Assembly (NCBI GenBank): GCA_964343195.1
Contig: CAYFIR010000063.1
Span: 1 to 35,620 of the forward strand
Source of the DNA: CAYVAP01 sp964343195
Lineage (GTDB): Bacteria; Bacteroidota; Bacteroidia; J057
Reading direction: 5' to 3'
Length of the DNA: 35,620 nucleotides
Position numbers and translations under genes: made by a program. Positions within the stretch are counted from its first letter, which is position 1. The number at the start of each line of letters is the position of its first letter. Of the stretch, positions 24,927 through 33,741 are shown piece after piece. Below the pieces are notes generated by a model that was given only the letters and a program-made list of their open reading frames with translations, was not told the DNA's origin and made no database searches.

Positions 24927-26370
24927 GTTTTATTTGGTCCTGAGTTAATGGGAGGTCCTGCCTTCTGAATCGTTGATAGTTCCCAGCCAGCATAATGGTG
25001 GTAACAGAGAACAGTATAAAATTCAGCCAGTACCCATAGTTATATATCCCCATCGCAGATTCTGAAATCCCCGATAGGGCGAAGTACAAAAAGAACACCA
25101 GTATCCCCAGCACAAACCTGAAGCCCCTCTCATATAGCATGATGGATCTTTTCATCACGGTGAATAGCGTGAGAAGGAAGAACAGCAGGCCAATATACCC
25201 GGTATCAAAAATGGTCTGAAAAACCGAGTTGTGAGAGATAGAGGAAATGAGCTTTCGTTCCTTGGTGATGTCCTTACCAAATTTGCTGATGTAATGCTTG
25301 GTAAAGCCCGCTTTGTAAGGGCCATACATTCCATACCCCCACAGGTGGACATCTTTGAACTGGGCCAGTTCCTCAGAAGAGTATTTGTAGATAAATGCCC
25401 TGGAGTTGCCCGTCTCAAGGTCATTATCCCCTCGGGAGAAATTCTGCAACAGTGCACTATCGCCATAGGTAGTCAGCAGAAACAGCATCACAAACTGCAT
25501 GACGGGCAGTGCAATAATCAGGACCAGGAGCACCTTCAGGTTAGCAAATTTCCTCAGCAGGAAAATCGCCAAAGGAGCCAGCAGAGCATTCATAAAGGTA
25601 CCCCGCGAGTCTGCAACCAGGATAATAAGTAAGGCGCAGAACATGCCGGCAATCATCAGCCGCTTGCTCCACCGGGGGATGTTCTTCAGGAAGAAATAGC
25701 TATAGAGCAGCATCCCAAAGCCTCCTCCAATTACCATTCCCAGGCTATTGGGGTGGGCCTGTCCCATTAACGGGAAGCCTCGCTTTTGGAGGGGAATCCC
25801 AAACATTTCCATCAATTTCCCAGATTCTGCCTCTTCCCCACTGGTCATGGTCGGGAAAGCAAAGAAGAAGATGATCTGGAGAATGGTCCAGACTGAGAAA
25901 AAGAAAGCGATGCCATACAGCACCCGACTTGCCCCTTCCTCATAGGACTTGGCATCCCGAAAGATCTGGTTGATGGAGTATATCAGAAATGTGATCAGGA
26001 AAACCGAAGGAACGACCTTTTTCCCTATACTCAGGGTGTTTGCCATGAAATTATTGGTCCGGACCTGACCGATTATGATCAGCGCTAGAAATGTCAGCAC
26101 CACAAAGCCGGCCCATCTGTCTCCAACGCTCATTTTGTAGATCCGGCCCCGACCAGCAAACATGGCAATCAGGGTCCCCAATACGGGAATCAGCACCGGA
26201 ATAAAAGCCATGGCTGAAACCCCTACCGGGGAAAACGCGAAGTTTACAACGCTAAAAAAAATGATTGCCACAAAAAGAGTTGGCACAGATAACTCCTCCG
26301 ATACCTGAAGCCTTTGAGCCTCAACATCCGGATCAAACTGATTATCTGCTGCAACTGTCTTATCTATCAT
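24907..26370 (-). CDS. Wzy/WaaL-like O-antigen polymerase or ligase
   Basis: The 487-residue protein is strongly hydrophobic, with about ten or more likely membrane segments. It shows features of the O-antigen ligase/polymerase family: GQAHPNSLGMVIGGG (His206), an ADSRGTF segment, and a large periplasmic-type loop ending in SISHNSVFQTIFDTGYIG with His380, just before the last membrane segments. Such proteins polymerise lipid-linked repeats (Wzy) or ligate glycan to lipid A core (WaaL); sequence alone does not separate the two. With a flippase and several glycosyltransferases nearby, Wzy is favoured. The start codon overlaps the end of the GT4 gene by 4 bases. Confidence 0.84.
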   Translation of the reverse strand: MIDKTVAADNQFDPDVEAQRLQVSEELSVPTLFVAIIFFSVVNFAFSPVGVSAMAFIPVLIPVLGTLIAMFAGRGRIYKMSVGDRWAGFVVLTFLALIIIGQVRTNNFMANTLSIGKKVVPSVFLITFLIYSINQIFRDAKSYEEGASRVLYGIAFFFSVWTILQIIFFFAFPTMTSGEEAESGKLMEMFGIPLQKRGFPLMGQAHPNSLGMVIGGGFGMLLYSYFFLKNIPRWSKRLMIAGMFCALLIILVADSRGTFMNALLAPLAIFLLRKFANLKVLLVLIIALPVMQFVMLFLLTTYGDSALLQNFSRGDNDLETGNSRAFIYKYSSEELAQFKDVHLWGYGMYGPYKAGFTKHYISKFGKDITKERKLISSISHNSVFQTIFDTGYIGLLFFLLTLFTVMKRSIMLYERGFRFVLGILVFFLYFALSGISESAMGIYNYGYWLNFILFSVTTIMLAGNYQRFRRQDLPLTQDQIKHEPKRS

Positions 26371-27620
26371 GCCCTAACTTTAGGCTCCGAATTTAGTACC
26401 CGTCGTTCGATCAACTGGTACATGTTTCTTACTACTTCTGGCCAACGGAATCCCTTTGACCTGGCCTGAGCTCCTACCTGCAAGGCTTCAAACAGAGCAG
26501 GATCCTTTACCACCCTGTCAACAGCCCCAACCAGTCCTTCTACCACTTCCGGTTCAGATTTATTTTCTGTACTTACCACGAGTCCACTGTTCTCGTCCAG
26601 GATCTCCTTGGGTCCACCCAGATCCAGGCAGACTACGGGCAAGCCAAAATGAAGTGATTCAAGAACGGCCCCGCCACTGGAATCGTGCATACTGGGGAAG
26701 AAAAGCAGGTCATAGTCCTGATACATCTGAAAAAGCACTTCCTGCGGTACACGTGCAATCCATTCTACCGAGTCCCCTACTCCATAAGCATCTGCCTGTG
26801 CCTTTAGCCAGGCCTCATCTCTTCCGCCACCGATGATGGTGAATTCAAGATCGGGGTGAATATCCTTTAGCTTGGCAAAGGCCTGTATGGCCAGGTGAAT
26901 ACCTTTCCAGTATTCAAGGCGACCTACGTACAGAAGCTTTTTGGCGGAACGACCAAGGCTACGTTCTGTGGCTCCTCGTCCCTCAGGGATACCGAGTTCC
27001 AGGGCAATTTCGCACTTGTCATGGTAACGTTTGGGGACAAATGCCTGTGTTTCTGACGTCTTACAAAGAATCAGGTCGCTCTGACGAAATGTCTTCTTCA
27101 GTCCAGGATGGAAGCTCGAGATTACATTCACCCAATGTCTCACCAGGTCCTTGATCATGCCACTTCGGGGGACTCCTTTTAGCAGCCGAAATGGCGCCTT
27201 CTCTCCCCCTCCTACTGGCCCGAACACAAAAGGAACCCCCTTGCCTCCGAGGTAAGAAGGAGTGCGAAATACTCCCAGGGTTATGTGGTGAATTAGATCA
27301 AATTCTTTCTCGGCCAGTGATCCTTTGACATGTCTGGCCACAAAATACTGCCACAGGTAGTAGTAAATGTGCTCAAAGATTGAAGCGGTCTCCCACCAGG
27401 TGTGGACCCAGTCTGGCATGTCGTAATACCAGAAGTCAAGATTTTCGGGTTGAGGGGTCTCAGCAAAATATCCTTCGATTCTCTCCCGATTAACTTCTCG
27501 GGTCAGGACTGTCACCTGATAATCAGGGTTTTGACTGAGCATATTAGCAAAGTTCCAGGCGATTCCTGGCTCGCTCCCGATGTTGGGAGCACACGCATAT
27601 GCGGAAAGTAAGATCTTCAT
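26367..27620 (-). CDS. GT4 family glycosyltransferase
   Basis: The 417-residue GT-B fold protein has an N-terminal acceptor domain opening MKILLSAYACAPNIGSEPGI. The C-terminal donor domain has KKLLYVGRLEYWKGIHLAIQ, FTIIGGGRDEAWLK and the E-x7-E-type block SGGAVLESLHFGLPVVCLD. It retains sugar configuration and uses a nucleotide-sugar donor that cannot be deduced. It is the first gene of the compact block GT4 - polymerase - EDD glycosyltransferase - CatB acetyltransferase (27620 to 23038), joined by 4-bp and 20-bp overlaps and a 26-bp gap. Confidence 0.92.
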   Translation of the reverse strand: MKILLSAYACAPNIGSEPGIAWNFANMLSQNPDYQVTVLTREVNRERIEGYFAETPQPENLDFWYYDMPDWVHTWWETASIFEHIYYYLWQYFVARHVKGSLAEKEFDLIHHITLGVFRTPSYLGGKGVPFVFGPVGGGEKAPFRLLKGVPRSGMIKDLVRHWVNVISSFHPGLKKTFRQSDLILCKTSETQAFVPKRYHDKCEIALELGIPEGRGATERSLGRSAKKLLYVGRLEYWKGIHLAIQAFAKLKDIHPDLEFTIIGGGRDEAWLKAQADAYGVGDSVEWIARVPQEVLFQMYQDYDLLFFPSMHDSSGGAVLESLHFGLPVVCLDLGGPKEILDENSGLVVSTENKSEPEVVEGLVGAVDRVVKDPALFEALQVGAQARSKGFRWPEVVRNMYQLIERRVLNSEPKVRA

Positions 27621-28287
27621 TTATCGAACGTGTGTATCAGTTAGCGTAGGGAAGGATGATTTAGTGGTGCCAAAAGTCCATTTGAAAAAGCCTTTAGTTC
27701 TTCTGAACATATTTCGTTCCACCATAGCCCTGCAGTATAAATTGACTTGGAATTTTATTTCTGGTCACGGCTGGGAGCAAAATCTGCGCAAGAAGTACAA
27801 GGTTGTACTAAGCTGATAACTTCTAAAAAAAGGGGGAGGGGATACAGCTAGAACTGGAAGGGCCTATGGATAAATATAAGCTCCAATATTCTGAAATGTT
27901 TTGCATCTCCTAACAAATTGGCTGGATTTATTTTACACGGTGGAGCCATACATTTCAAGGTGTAAAGGCTTATCCGACTGGGGAAGGCATATTGCCTCTG
28001 CTCTCAGAGTGGAATTATCGACCGTGAGACTTCAGAAGGGAAAGGTACTGCAGACAAAGTACAGACCCCATAGAAGTTGGCTGAAAGGTTTCAAGGAGCG
28101 TATAGGACTTACCTACATGTGTCAGGTCTCCTCAATCAAGGATGTAAAGACAAGGGTAGCCACCCACCACCCGACCTGATGAATCACGAAAATAGCAGAG
28201 AGTCCTGAAGGAACGTAAGAGAGTATGTTAAGCAGTTGATATTTGATGAAAAACGGTCGTTTTTCCCAACTCAACTGCATATAAATA
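27621..28287. other. 667-bp intergenic region within the polysaccharide locus
   Basis: No supported gene. It separates the exostosin-like gene's stop from the GT4 start and must hold the promoter of the GT4-polymerase block. A 92-codon plus-strand frame (27901-28179) runs against the locus direction and has no recognisable features. No convincing terminator or -7 box was found. Confidence 0.5.
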
Positions 28288-29256
28288 TTACACCCTTACG
28301 GGAGATGGGCTCAGTTTATTTAACTCCTGAGCCATGTGCCTTGCGAAAGCACGCTCACTCATTACATTTTCCCACCATTCACGGGAGCGGACATGCAACT
28401 CCTGTAGTTCTTCCGGATGCTTAAGCAGATAATCAATCTTTTCCAGCCCTTCACGCCAGTTTTTCACCTGAACAATAGGGCTGTTGCGATAGATATGTAC
28501 ATCGGGAAGTTCAAAGGACACGACAACTCCCCCAGCCCTCATGGATTCCATGTGCCGGTATGTCTCTGCGCTCACAAAGCCAGAAGGACAAAGGGCTATC
28601 TTGGTATCAGCGAGGCATTCAGCATATGAGCGGGAATCACCTTTCATAAACCCAAGGTAGAAGCCAATCAGGCCACCAGGGAAGACTTCATCAAAATTGA
28701 GGCGCAATGCCCCTGGAACTGTACGCTTTAGGAGCGCCACAATATTCTGGTCCAGCCCGGAGGGGGCATAACGTAACCAGGATGAAAGCTCCTTGTAAAG
28801 GGTAACCCGGCTACGGTTCAGGTTTCCGTTGAAATAAACGCTGATGCCACGCTCTTCCAGAGACTTATGTGGATATACTCCCACCCGGTCGCTGTATCCT
28901 ACAGGAAAATGGAACAGGTTCTTGTGGCCGTTATTGTGGAGAATAAAGCTCTTGAATACTGCGTGAAAGTGCTTGACAATGTGGTTCGGGATATCGCCAT
29001 GCTCATCAGAAGTCCAGATCAGCACCCTTGGCTTCGTCGCCTCGAACTGGAGACAGGCAGGAACCGCTTTTCCATTTTGCTGAGAAAAAACCCACCATTC
29101 GTAATCATAAAAGGTTTCTCCCATTTCCGCCTTAAGAGAGGTAAAGATGTTTCGGTAGAACTTCTTTTCTACCACCTCCTCAGGTTTAAACTGAGAACCT
29201 GGATCAAAGTATACAGAAGGGAGCTCAGGGAGAAGTGGACTGATTTCTGGTTTCAT
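28288..29256 (-). CDS. Exostosin-like (GT47-type) glycosyltransferase
   Basis: The 322-residue product lacks a signal peptide or membrane segment. The C-terminal half has LADTKIALCPSGFVSAETYR, then HMESMRAGGVVVSFELPDVH and a later HPEELQELHVRSREWWENV. This arrangement is seen in exostosin-type and other GT-B transferases, where it forms the donor-binding half. The N-terminal half contains LIWTSDEHGDIPNHIVKHF and YFNGNLNRSR. It is probably a cytoplasmic glycosyltransferase adding a residue to the repeat unit. It is the last gene before a 667-bp gap and is separated from the upstream GT2 by 99 bases. Family assignment is by pattern only; sugar unknown. Confidence 0.7.
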   Translation of the reverse strand: MKPEISPLLPELPSVYFDPGSQFKPEEVVEKKFYRNIFTSLKAEMGETFYDYEWWVFSQQNGKAVPACLQFEATKPRVLIWTSDEHGDIPNHIVKHFHAVFKSFILHNNGHKNLFHFPVGYSDRVGVYPHKSLEERGISVYFNGNLNRSRVTLYKELSSWLRYAPSGLDQNIVALLKRTVPGALRLNFDEVFPGGLIGFYLGFMKGDSRSYAECLADTKIALCPSGFVSAETYRHMESMRAGGVVVSFELPDVHIYRNSPIVQVKNWREGLEKIDYLLKHPEELQELHVRSREWWENVMSERAFARHMAQELNKLSPSPVRV

Positions 29257-29355
29257 GACTAAAAAATGGGGAGTGATCGATAGTATTATTATCGTTGGAA
29301 AATATAGTGTTTACATAACACATATCTTGCCAATTATCACACTCAAACTAACTTT

Positions 29356-30198
29356 CTATGGTACCATTTTACCCGACAGACGGTACTTAATATTGCGATA
29401 GCGGCTCAATAGCTGCCATTTCTCCATCAATGGTATGATTACCGACTTAAACCGAAAGGATAGGTAAGTCAGGTAATTTTTCCATAAATACTTACCTGAG
29501 AAGTGCTGTTTCGCCAGACGAAGCTTTTCATCGCCTGCCAGCCGGATATTCTGAAAGCTAAAGCCTCCATCAAGGTATTCGACCATCAGCTCATCCAGGA
29601 AGTGAAACCCGGTCATGTCAGGTCGACTCAGGGCATAACGCACCGTCCAGGCATAGTCGGCTATCACCTTGAATTGCAGGTCATATCCTCCCTGCTTCAG
29701 AAACACTTCACGACGGAAAAACATGGCCTGATGACAAAAGGGAATCCGGGAAAAGAGGGTATCCTTTGTAATCTGCTCACCCTTTTCATAGCGAACAGCC
29801 TGCTCACCTTCAGTGCGGTTTACCGCACGTCCGTACAGCACATCGATGTCCCCAGCCTCCATTAACGCCTGCTCTACCTTGCCGAGCACCTTTTCATCAT
29901 AAAAGGTATCCCCGGCGTTCAGGTAGTTGACAAATGTGCCACGGGCCAGTTCAGTGCCCTTGTTCATCGCGTCATATATTCCTTTGTCGGACTCACTCAC
30001 CCAGCGGTCAATTCGTGCTTCATACCGCTTGATCACATCCAGGGTTCCATCACTGGATTTTCCGTCCACGACCACGTACTCAAAGTTGGTACAATCCTGA
30101 GACAGCACACTCTTGATGGTCTGCTCGACATTGTCCCGATCGTTATACACCACGGTAATGATGGAAATCAAGGGAGTCTCTGAGGAAGATGAAGACAT
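29356..30198 (-). CDS. GT2 family glycosyltransferase (WcaE-like)
   Basis: The 280-residue GT-A enzyme has PLISIITVVYNDRDNVEQTI, the YVVVDGKSSDGTLDVI donor loop, SESDKGIYDAMNKG (68-81) and NYLNAGDTFY (91-100). The SDKGIYDAMNKG signature is typical of colanic-acid WcaE-type and related GT2 enzymes. It inverts configuration using a nucleotide-sugar donor, acting in the cytoplasm on a lipid-linked acceptor. It lies 35 bases downstream of the GT4 gene. Exact donor unknown. Confidence 0.92.
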   Translation of the reverse strand: MSSSSSETPLISIITVVYNDRDNVEQTIKSVLSQDCTNFEYVVVDGKSSDGTLDVIKRYEARIDRWVSESDKGIYDAMNKGTELARGTFVNYLNAGDTFYDEKVLGKVEQALMEAGDIDVLYGRAVNRTEGEQAVRYEKGEQITKDTLFSRIPFCHQAMFFRREVFLKQGGYDLQFKVIADYAWTVRYALSRPDMTGFHFLDELMVEYLDGGFSFQNIRLAGDEKLRLAKQHFSGKYLWKNYLTYLSFRFKSVIIPLMEKWQLLSRYRNIKYRLSGKMVP

Positions 30199-30233
30199 AC
30201 TATTATTGAATTTTCGAACTTCAGATCAAAAAA

Positions 30234-31352
30234 CTACCCCAAGCTGGCCAGCAGTGCTTCCATATTGGCGTGATGCTCTTTGTCTGTAAAGAGGGATAAA
30301 TATCGGTTTCTACCTGCCACACCCATATGACGTCTCAGCTCAGGATCTGACATGAGTTGGGCCAGTTTTTCTGCTGTGGCCTCCGGATCATGCGGTTGCA
30401 CCAGGAATCCGGTTTCTTCGTGAGCTACCACGGTAGGTACCCCACGCCAGAAGGTCGCGACTACAGGCTTCCCGAACTGCATGGCCTCCAGTGCCACCAA
30501 CCCAAAGGTTTCTGATTCAAAGAATGTCGGGAAGCAGAAGATGTCACAACGGGCAAACGAAGCAAACTTCTCTTCTCCGGTTTGAACGCCGAGGAACTTC
30601 ACTTTATTCTCAAGCCCATACTTCTCAACCAAAGCCTGAATGTGCCCCTGATAGGGTCTGGACTCAAATCGGCCCATGAGCTCCACCTGGAAGTCATGCC
30701 CCTGTTCATGCAGGATACGGGCCGCTTCTATTAGCACTTCGACTCCTTTGGACTTTTGCAGCACTCCCACAAACAGGATGTGAGGGCGATCATTGCCAGT
30801 CGGTAAGCCATCATTGTAGTAGGGACCACCGATATCCGCCAGACCATTCAGAATGACGACATCTTTTTTGGCTTTCAGCCCTTTACCATCCTCTGGATTA
30901 TACTCAGATAATCGAATGGTCACGTCAGGGCGATCATATGCACGAGAGTAAAGCTTACCCAGCATACCATCAAACTCAGACCGGACCTCGGAGACGCCTG
31001 CTGCATGGAAGTGAAATACCACCTTGCGAAACAGCCATCGGACTGCATTCAGGAAAATAATGTCCCTAAGAATGGGAACCCTATCGGGCCCGGCCGGTGG
31101 ATAGTACAGGATTTTAGCTCCAGTAGTGATCCGCATCCAATAGGTGTTTACGATCAGCGTAAACAGTTTCCAGAGCTTCTTCCACTGAAACTTCCCGATG
31201 TCGTCCATATCGGCCGAGAAGCTCATCCTCACGTGCACAAGCTTGATCTTGTCGTAGGATGCATTGAGCATGTTCTGAATCATGATGGCCTGTCCTCCAA
31301 AGGGAGGAGGCGTCTGCCCGACGACCATCACTTTTACAACCTTATTGGCCAT
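30234..31352 (-). CDS. GT4 family glycosyltransferase
   Basis: The 372-residue GT-B fold protein has an N-terminal VMVVGQTPPPFGGQAIMIQN glycine-rich loop. The C-terminal donor domain has PHILFVGVLQKSKGVEVLIE, FQVELMGRFESRPYQ and ESETFGLVALEAMQFGKPVV, containing the E-x7-E pair, then GVPTVVAHEETGFLV. It is a retaining transferase of the WaaG/PimB-like GT4 superfamily. It is encoded 18 bases after the NAD-dependent epimerase gene and just upstream of the GT2 gene, so it belongs to the same transcription unit. Donor sugar not deducible. Confidence 0.92.
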   Translation of the reverse strand: MANKVVKVMVVGQTPPPFGGQAIMIQNMLNASYDKIKLVHVRMSFSADMDDIGKFQWKKLWKLFTLIVNTYWMRITTGAKILYYPPAGPDRVPILRDIIFLNAVRWLFRKVVFHFHAAGVSEVRSEFDGMLGKLYSRAYDRPDVTIRLSEYNPEDGKGLKAKKDVVILNGLADIGGPYYNDGLPTGNDRPHILFVGVLQKSKGVEVLIEAARILHEQGHDFQVELMGRFESRPYQGHIQALVEKYGLENKVKFLGVQTGEEKFASFARCDIFCFPTFFESETFGLVALEAMQFGKPVVATFWRGVPTVVAHEETGFLVQPHDPEATAEKLAQLMSDPELRRHMGVAGRNRYLSLFTDKEHHANMEALLASLG

Positions 31353-31370
31353 GGATCGGCTTGAGCGTAT

Positions 31371-32423
31371 TTAGGTGGTTAAAGAAGAGGTGGAAACTTC
31401 GGAGGAATTACCCAGGCGCTGGGCCTTACGGAATGGGGGCTTGACGATGTCATGGCTGACATCATCATACCACTGAACCATTTCCTTCACGCCCTCATCC
31501 ATTGAATAAGGCGCCTCCCCCAGTGTCGTGATGGTCTTCTCGATCGGAGTAATGTAATCCTGGGTCATGCTGTTGAAGCGGGTAGAAGTCAGCGGGAAAC
31601 GCCCCCCAACTCCTGTGACAATGTCTCCCGTCAGTGCAATTCCCTTAACCATTCCCGTTGGCAGTACACGTACCGACTTTCCAGTAAGGTGTTTGGCAAT
31701 GGACTTCACCCATTCCAACAAATTTACAGGCTCGTCCCCTACGTAAAACACCTGCTCATGGACCTTCTCAGCGGGCTGGGTCAACATCTGATGAATCTGA
31801 TAGACCACGTTCTTCACATAACCATAGGAGCGATATACGTCCTTTTTGGAAGGGTGAAAATAGAGCCCCTTGCGCATCACAGGGAACATGACGTCCCGAT
31901 AACGCAGAGACCAGGGTCCCCAGATGGTACTAGGCCGTATCAGACACCAGGTACAATCCAGATTGGCCTCTCGGGTCAATTGCTCGGTAATCACCTTGCT
32001 CTTGCCATAGAGGGTGTAGGGATCATAATCCTGATCGTGCTTGGGAATGTAGCCCGCCTTGCACACGAACTGAGTTGAGGTAATAACCGCACGTTGTATG
32101 CTGGGCGTAGCCTTGATGGCATCAAGGATATGCTGTGTCCCTTCTGTATTCTGGATATATTCATCCATGTCTCCATCGAGCTCATGGATATCCGAGTCTG
32201 TGCGGGCGGCCAGGTGAACTACGGCATCAGGCTGAAACTCCTGGAAGATCTCGACCATGCGAGGGCCATCCATTATATCAGCATCTACCCGATACTTTTC
32301 CTGAGCGGGATTGAGAGCCGGGCTCCAGTCCACGTTCAGTATTTCTACATCCTGCCCCTCATAGTGCTCTATCAGGTTGGTTCCAATAAAGCCAGAACCT
32401 CCAGTGATGAGTATTTTAGACAT
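31371..32423 (-). CDS. NAD-dependent epimerase/dehydratase (extended SDR)
   Basis: The 350-residue extended SDR has GGSGFIG (8-14), VVHLAARTDSD and a YGKSK catalytic pair (Tyr139, Lys143), followed by LIRPSTIWGP. It acts on a nucleotide sugar. It lies 42 bases downstream of gmd, so it may use GDP-4-keto-6-deoxymannose, for example as a 4-reductase giving GDP-rhamnose or a related 6-deoxyhexose. It does not look like a standard GDP-fucose synthase (Fcl). The C-terminal region after about residue 240 is not distinctive. Family certain, reaction inferred. Confidence 0.87.
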   Translation of the reverse strand: MSKILITGGSGFIGTNLIEHYEGQDVEILNVDWSPALNPAQEKYRVDADIMDGPRMVEIFQEFQPDAVVHLAARTDSDIHELDGDMDEYIQNTEGTQHILDAIKATPSIQRAVITSTQFVCKAGYIPKHDQDYDPYTLYGKSKVITEQLTREANLDCTWCLIRPSTIWGPWSLRYRDVMFPVMRKGLYFHPSKKDVYRSYGYVKNVVYQIHQMLTQPAEKVHEQVFYVGDEPVNLLEWVKSIAKHLTGKSVRVLPTGMVKGIALTGDIVTGVGGRFPLTSTRFNSMTQDYITPIEKTITTLGEAPYSMDEGVKEMVQWYDDVSHDIVKPPFRKAQRLGNSSEVSTSSLTT

Positions 32424-32465
32424 TACGATTGAGTATTCTGTTGAAAAAATGAGCCTTCGAATCTA

Positions 32466-33503
32466 TTATCGCTCCAGTTGCTTGATGTTGGCGCGGGCCT
32501 CTTCGACATCGTGCTTCATCATGATCCCGACCATTTCTTCGAGACCGACCTTGGGCACCCAGCCCAGCTTTTCCTTGGCCTTGGTGGGGTCACCGATCAG
32601 CAACTCCACCTCAGCCGGACGGAAATACTTCGGATCTACCTCTACAACTAGCTTGCCAGTCTTGGAATCGTAGCCTTTTTCATCGACTCCCTCTCCCTTC
32701 CAGACGATGTCCATGTCGATGTGCTTGGCCGCCATCTCCACAAACTGACGTACAGAGTACATCTTGCCAGTCGCTACTACGTAGTCATCTGGCTCGTCCT
32801 GCTGCATCATCATCCACATCATCTCAACGTAGTCCTTGGCGTAGCCCCAGTCGCGCTGTGCGTCCATGTTGCCAAGTTTCAGCACATCACGGGTTCCAAC
32901 GGCGATCTGAGCCAGATTGGTGGTGATCTTGCGCGTTACGAAGGTCTTGCCACGGCGCTCTGATTCGTGGTTGAAGAGGATGCCATTGCTGGCGTGCATG
33001 CCGTAGGACTCACGGAAGTTCTTCACGATCCAGAATCCGTAAAGCTTGGCCACACCATATGGAGAACGTGGGTAAAAAGGAGTAGTCTCCTTCTGCGGAA
33101 TCTCCTGTACCAGACCGTACAGCTCGGAGGTAGAAGCCTGGTAGAAGTGTGCTTCAGGGCACTGGTTCTGCATCGCGTCGAGCAGACGCAGGGTACCGAG
33201 GGCATCCACCTGAGCGGTGTATTCAGGCACATCAAAAGACACCTTCACGTGGCTCTGGGCACCGAGGTTGTAGATCTCATCTGGATGGATCTGACGCAGC
33301 AACTTGTTGAGGTTGGCGCTGTCAGTCAGGTCACCGTGGTGCAGGTGTAGACGCTCATGGCCCATCACATGGTCGATACGAGAGGTGTTGAACACACTCG
33401 CACGGCGAATGATGCCATGAACTTCATAGCCTTTCTCCAGCAGTAACTCTGTCAAAAATGATCCATCCTGTCCAGTGATACCTGTGATAAATGCCTTTTT
33501 CAT
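32466..33503 (-). CDS. gmd: GDP-mannose 4,6-dehydratase (copy 1, complete)
   Basis: The 345-residue product carries the Gmd hallmarks: GITGQDGSFLTELLLEKGYE (8-27), IIRRASVFNTSRIDH, YQASTSELYG and SPYGVAKLYG with catalytic Tyr149 and Lys153. It also has ILFNHESERRGKTFVTRKIT and GNMDAQRDWGYAKDYVEMMW. It converts GDP-mannose to GDP-4-keto-6-deoxymannose, the precursor of GDP-fucose, GDP-rhamnose, GDP-perosamine and others. Length is normal for the family. A second copy begins at the right edge of the window and is nearly identical over part of its length. Confidence 0.96.
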   Translation of the reverse strand: MKKAFITGITGQDGSFLTELLLEKGYEVHGIIRRASVFNTSRIDHVMGHERLHLHHGDLTDSANLNKLLRQIHPDEIYNLGAQSHVKVSFDVPEYTAQVDALGTLRLLDAMQNQCPEAHFYQASTSELYGLVQEIPQKETTPFYPRSPYGVAKLYGFWIVKNFRESYGMHASNGILFNHESERRGKTFVTRKITTNLAQIAVGTRDVLKLGNMDAQRDWGYAKDYVEMMWMMMQQDEPDDYVVATGKMYSVRQFVEMAAKHIDMDIVWKGEGVDEKGYDSKTGKLVVEVDPKYFRPAEVELLIGDPTKAKEKLGWVPKVGLEEMVGIMMKHDVEEARANIKQLER

Positions 33504-33741
33504 ATTGTTTCTGATGTGTTTGTTCTAAATGTTCTGTCAAAAATGATGTTTGGGTTGCCCCTCTTCCACCTACTTTCCGGAATCAGGAGGCAGGTCTCGG
33601 AAAAGCTGAGCTGTCCGACATTTGACGCTCATGAAATATCTTTAGCCAAATGGTGTGCCTGAATTGATCAGACGCACGCAATCAGTCAAAAAACAAGGAA
33701 CGTTGGCGAGAAGTAGGGGGAAGTCGGTAATAAATGGAGCG

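Noticed and set aside
27901..28179. 92-codon plus-strand open frame in the 667-bp gap
   Set aside because: Opposite to all neighbouring genes, no recognisable family or signal; coding status unsupported.
33448..33547. 15-bp direct repeat TCTGTCAAAAATGAT at 33448-33462 (in gmd) and 33533-33547 (upstream of gmd)
   Set aside because: Flanking bases do not match and no element lies between the copies; most likely coincidence or a minor slippage trace.
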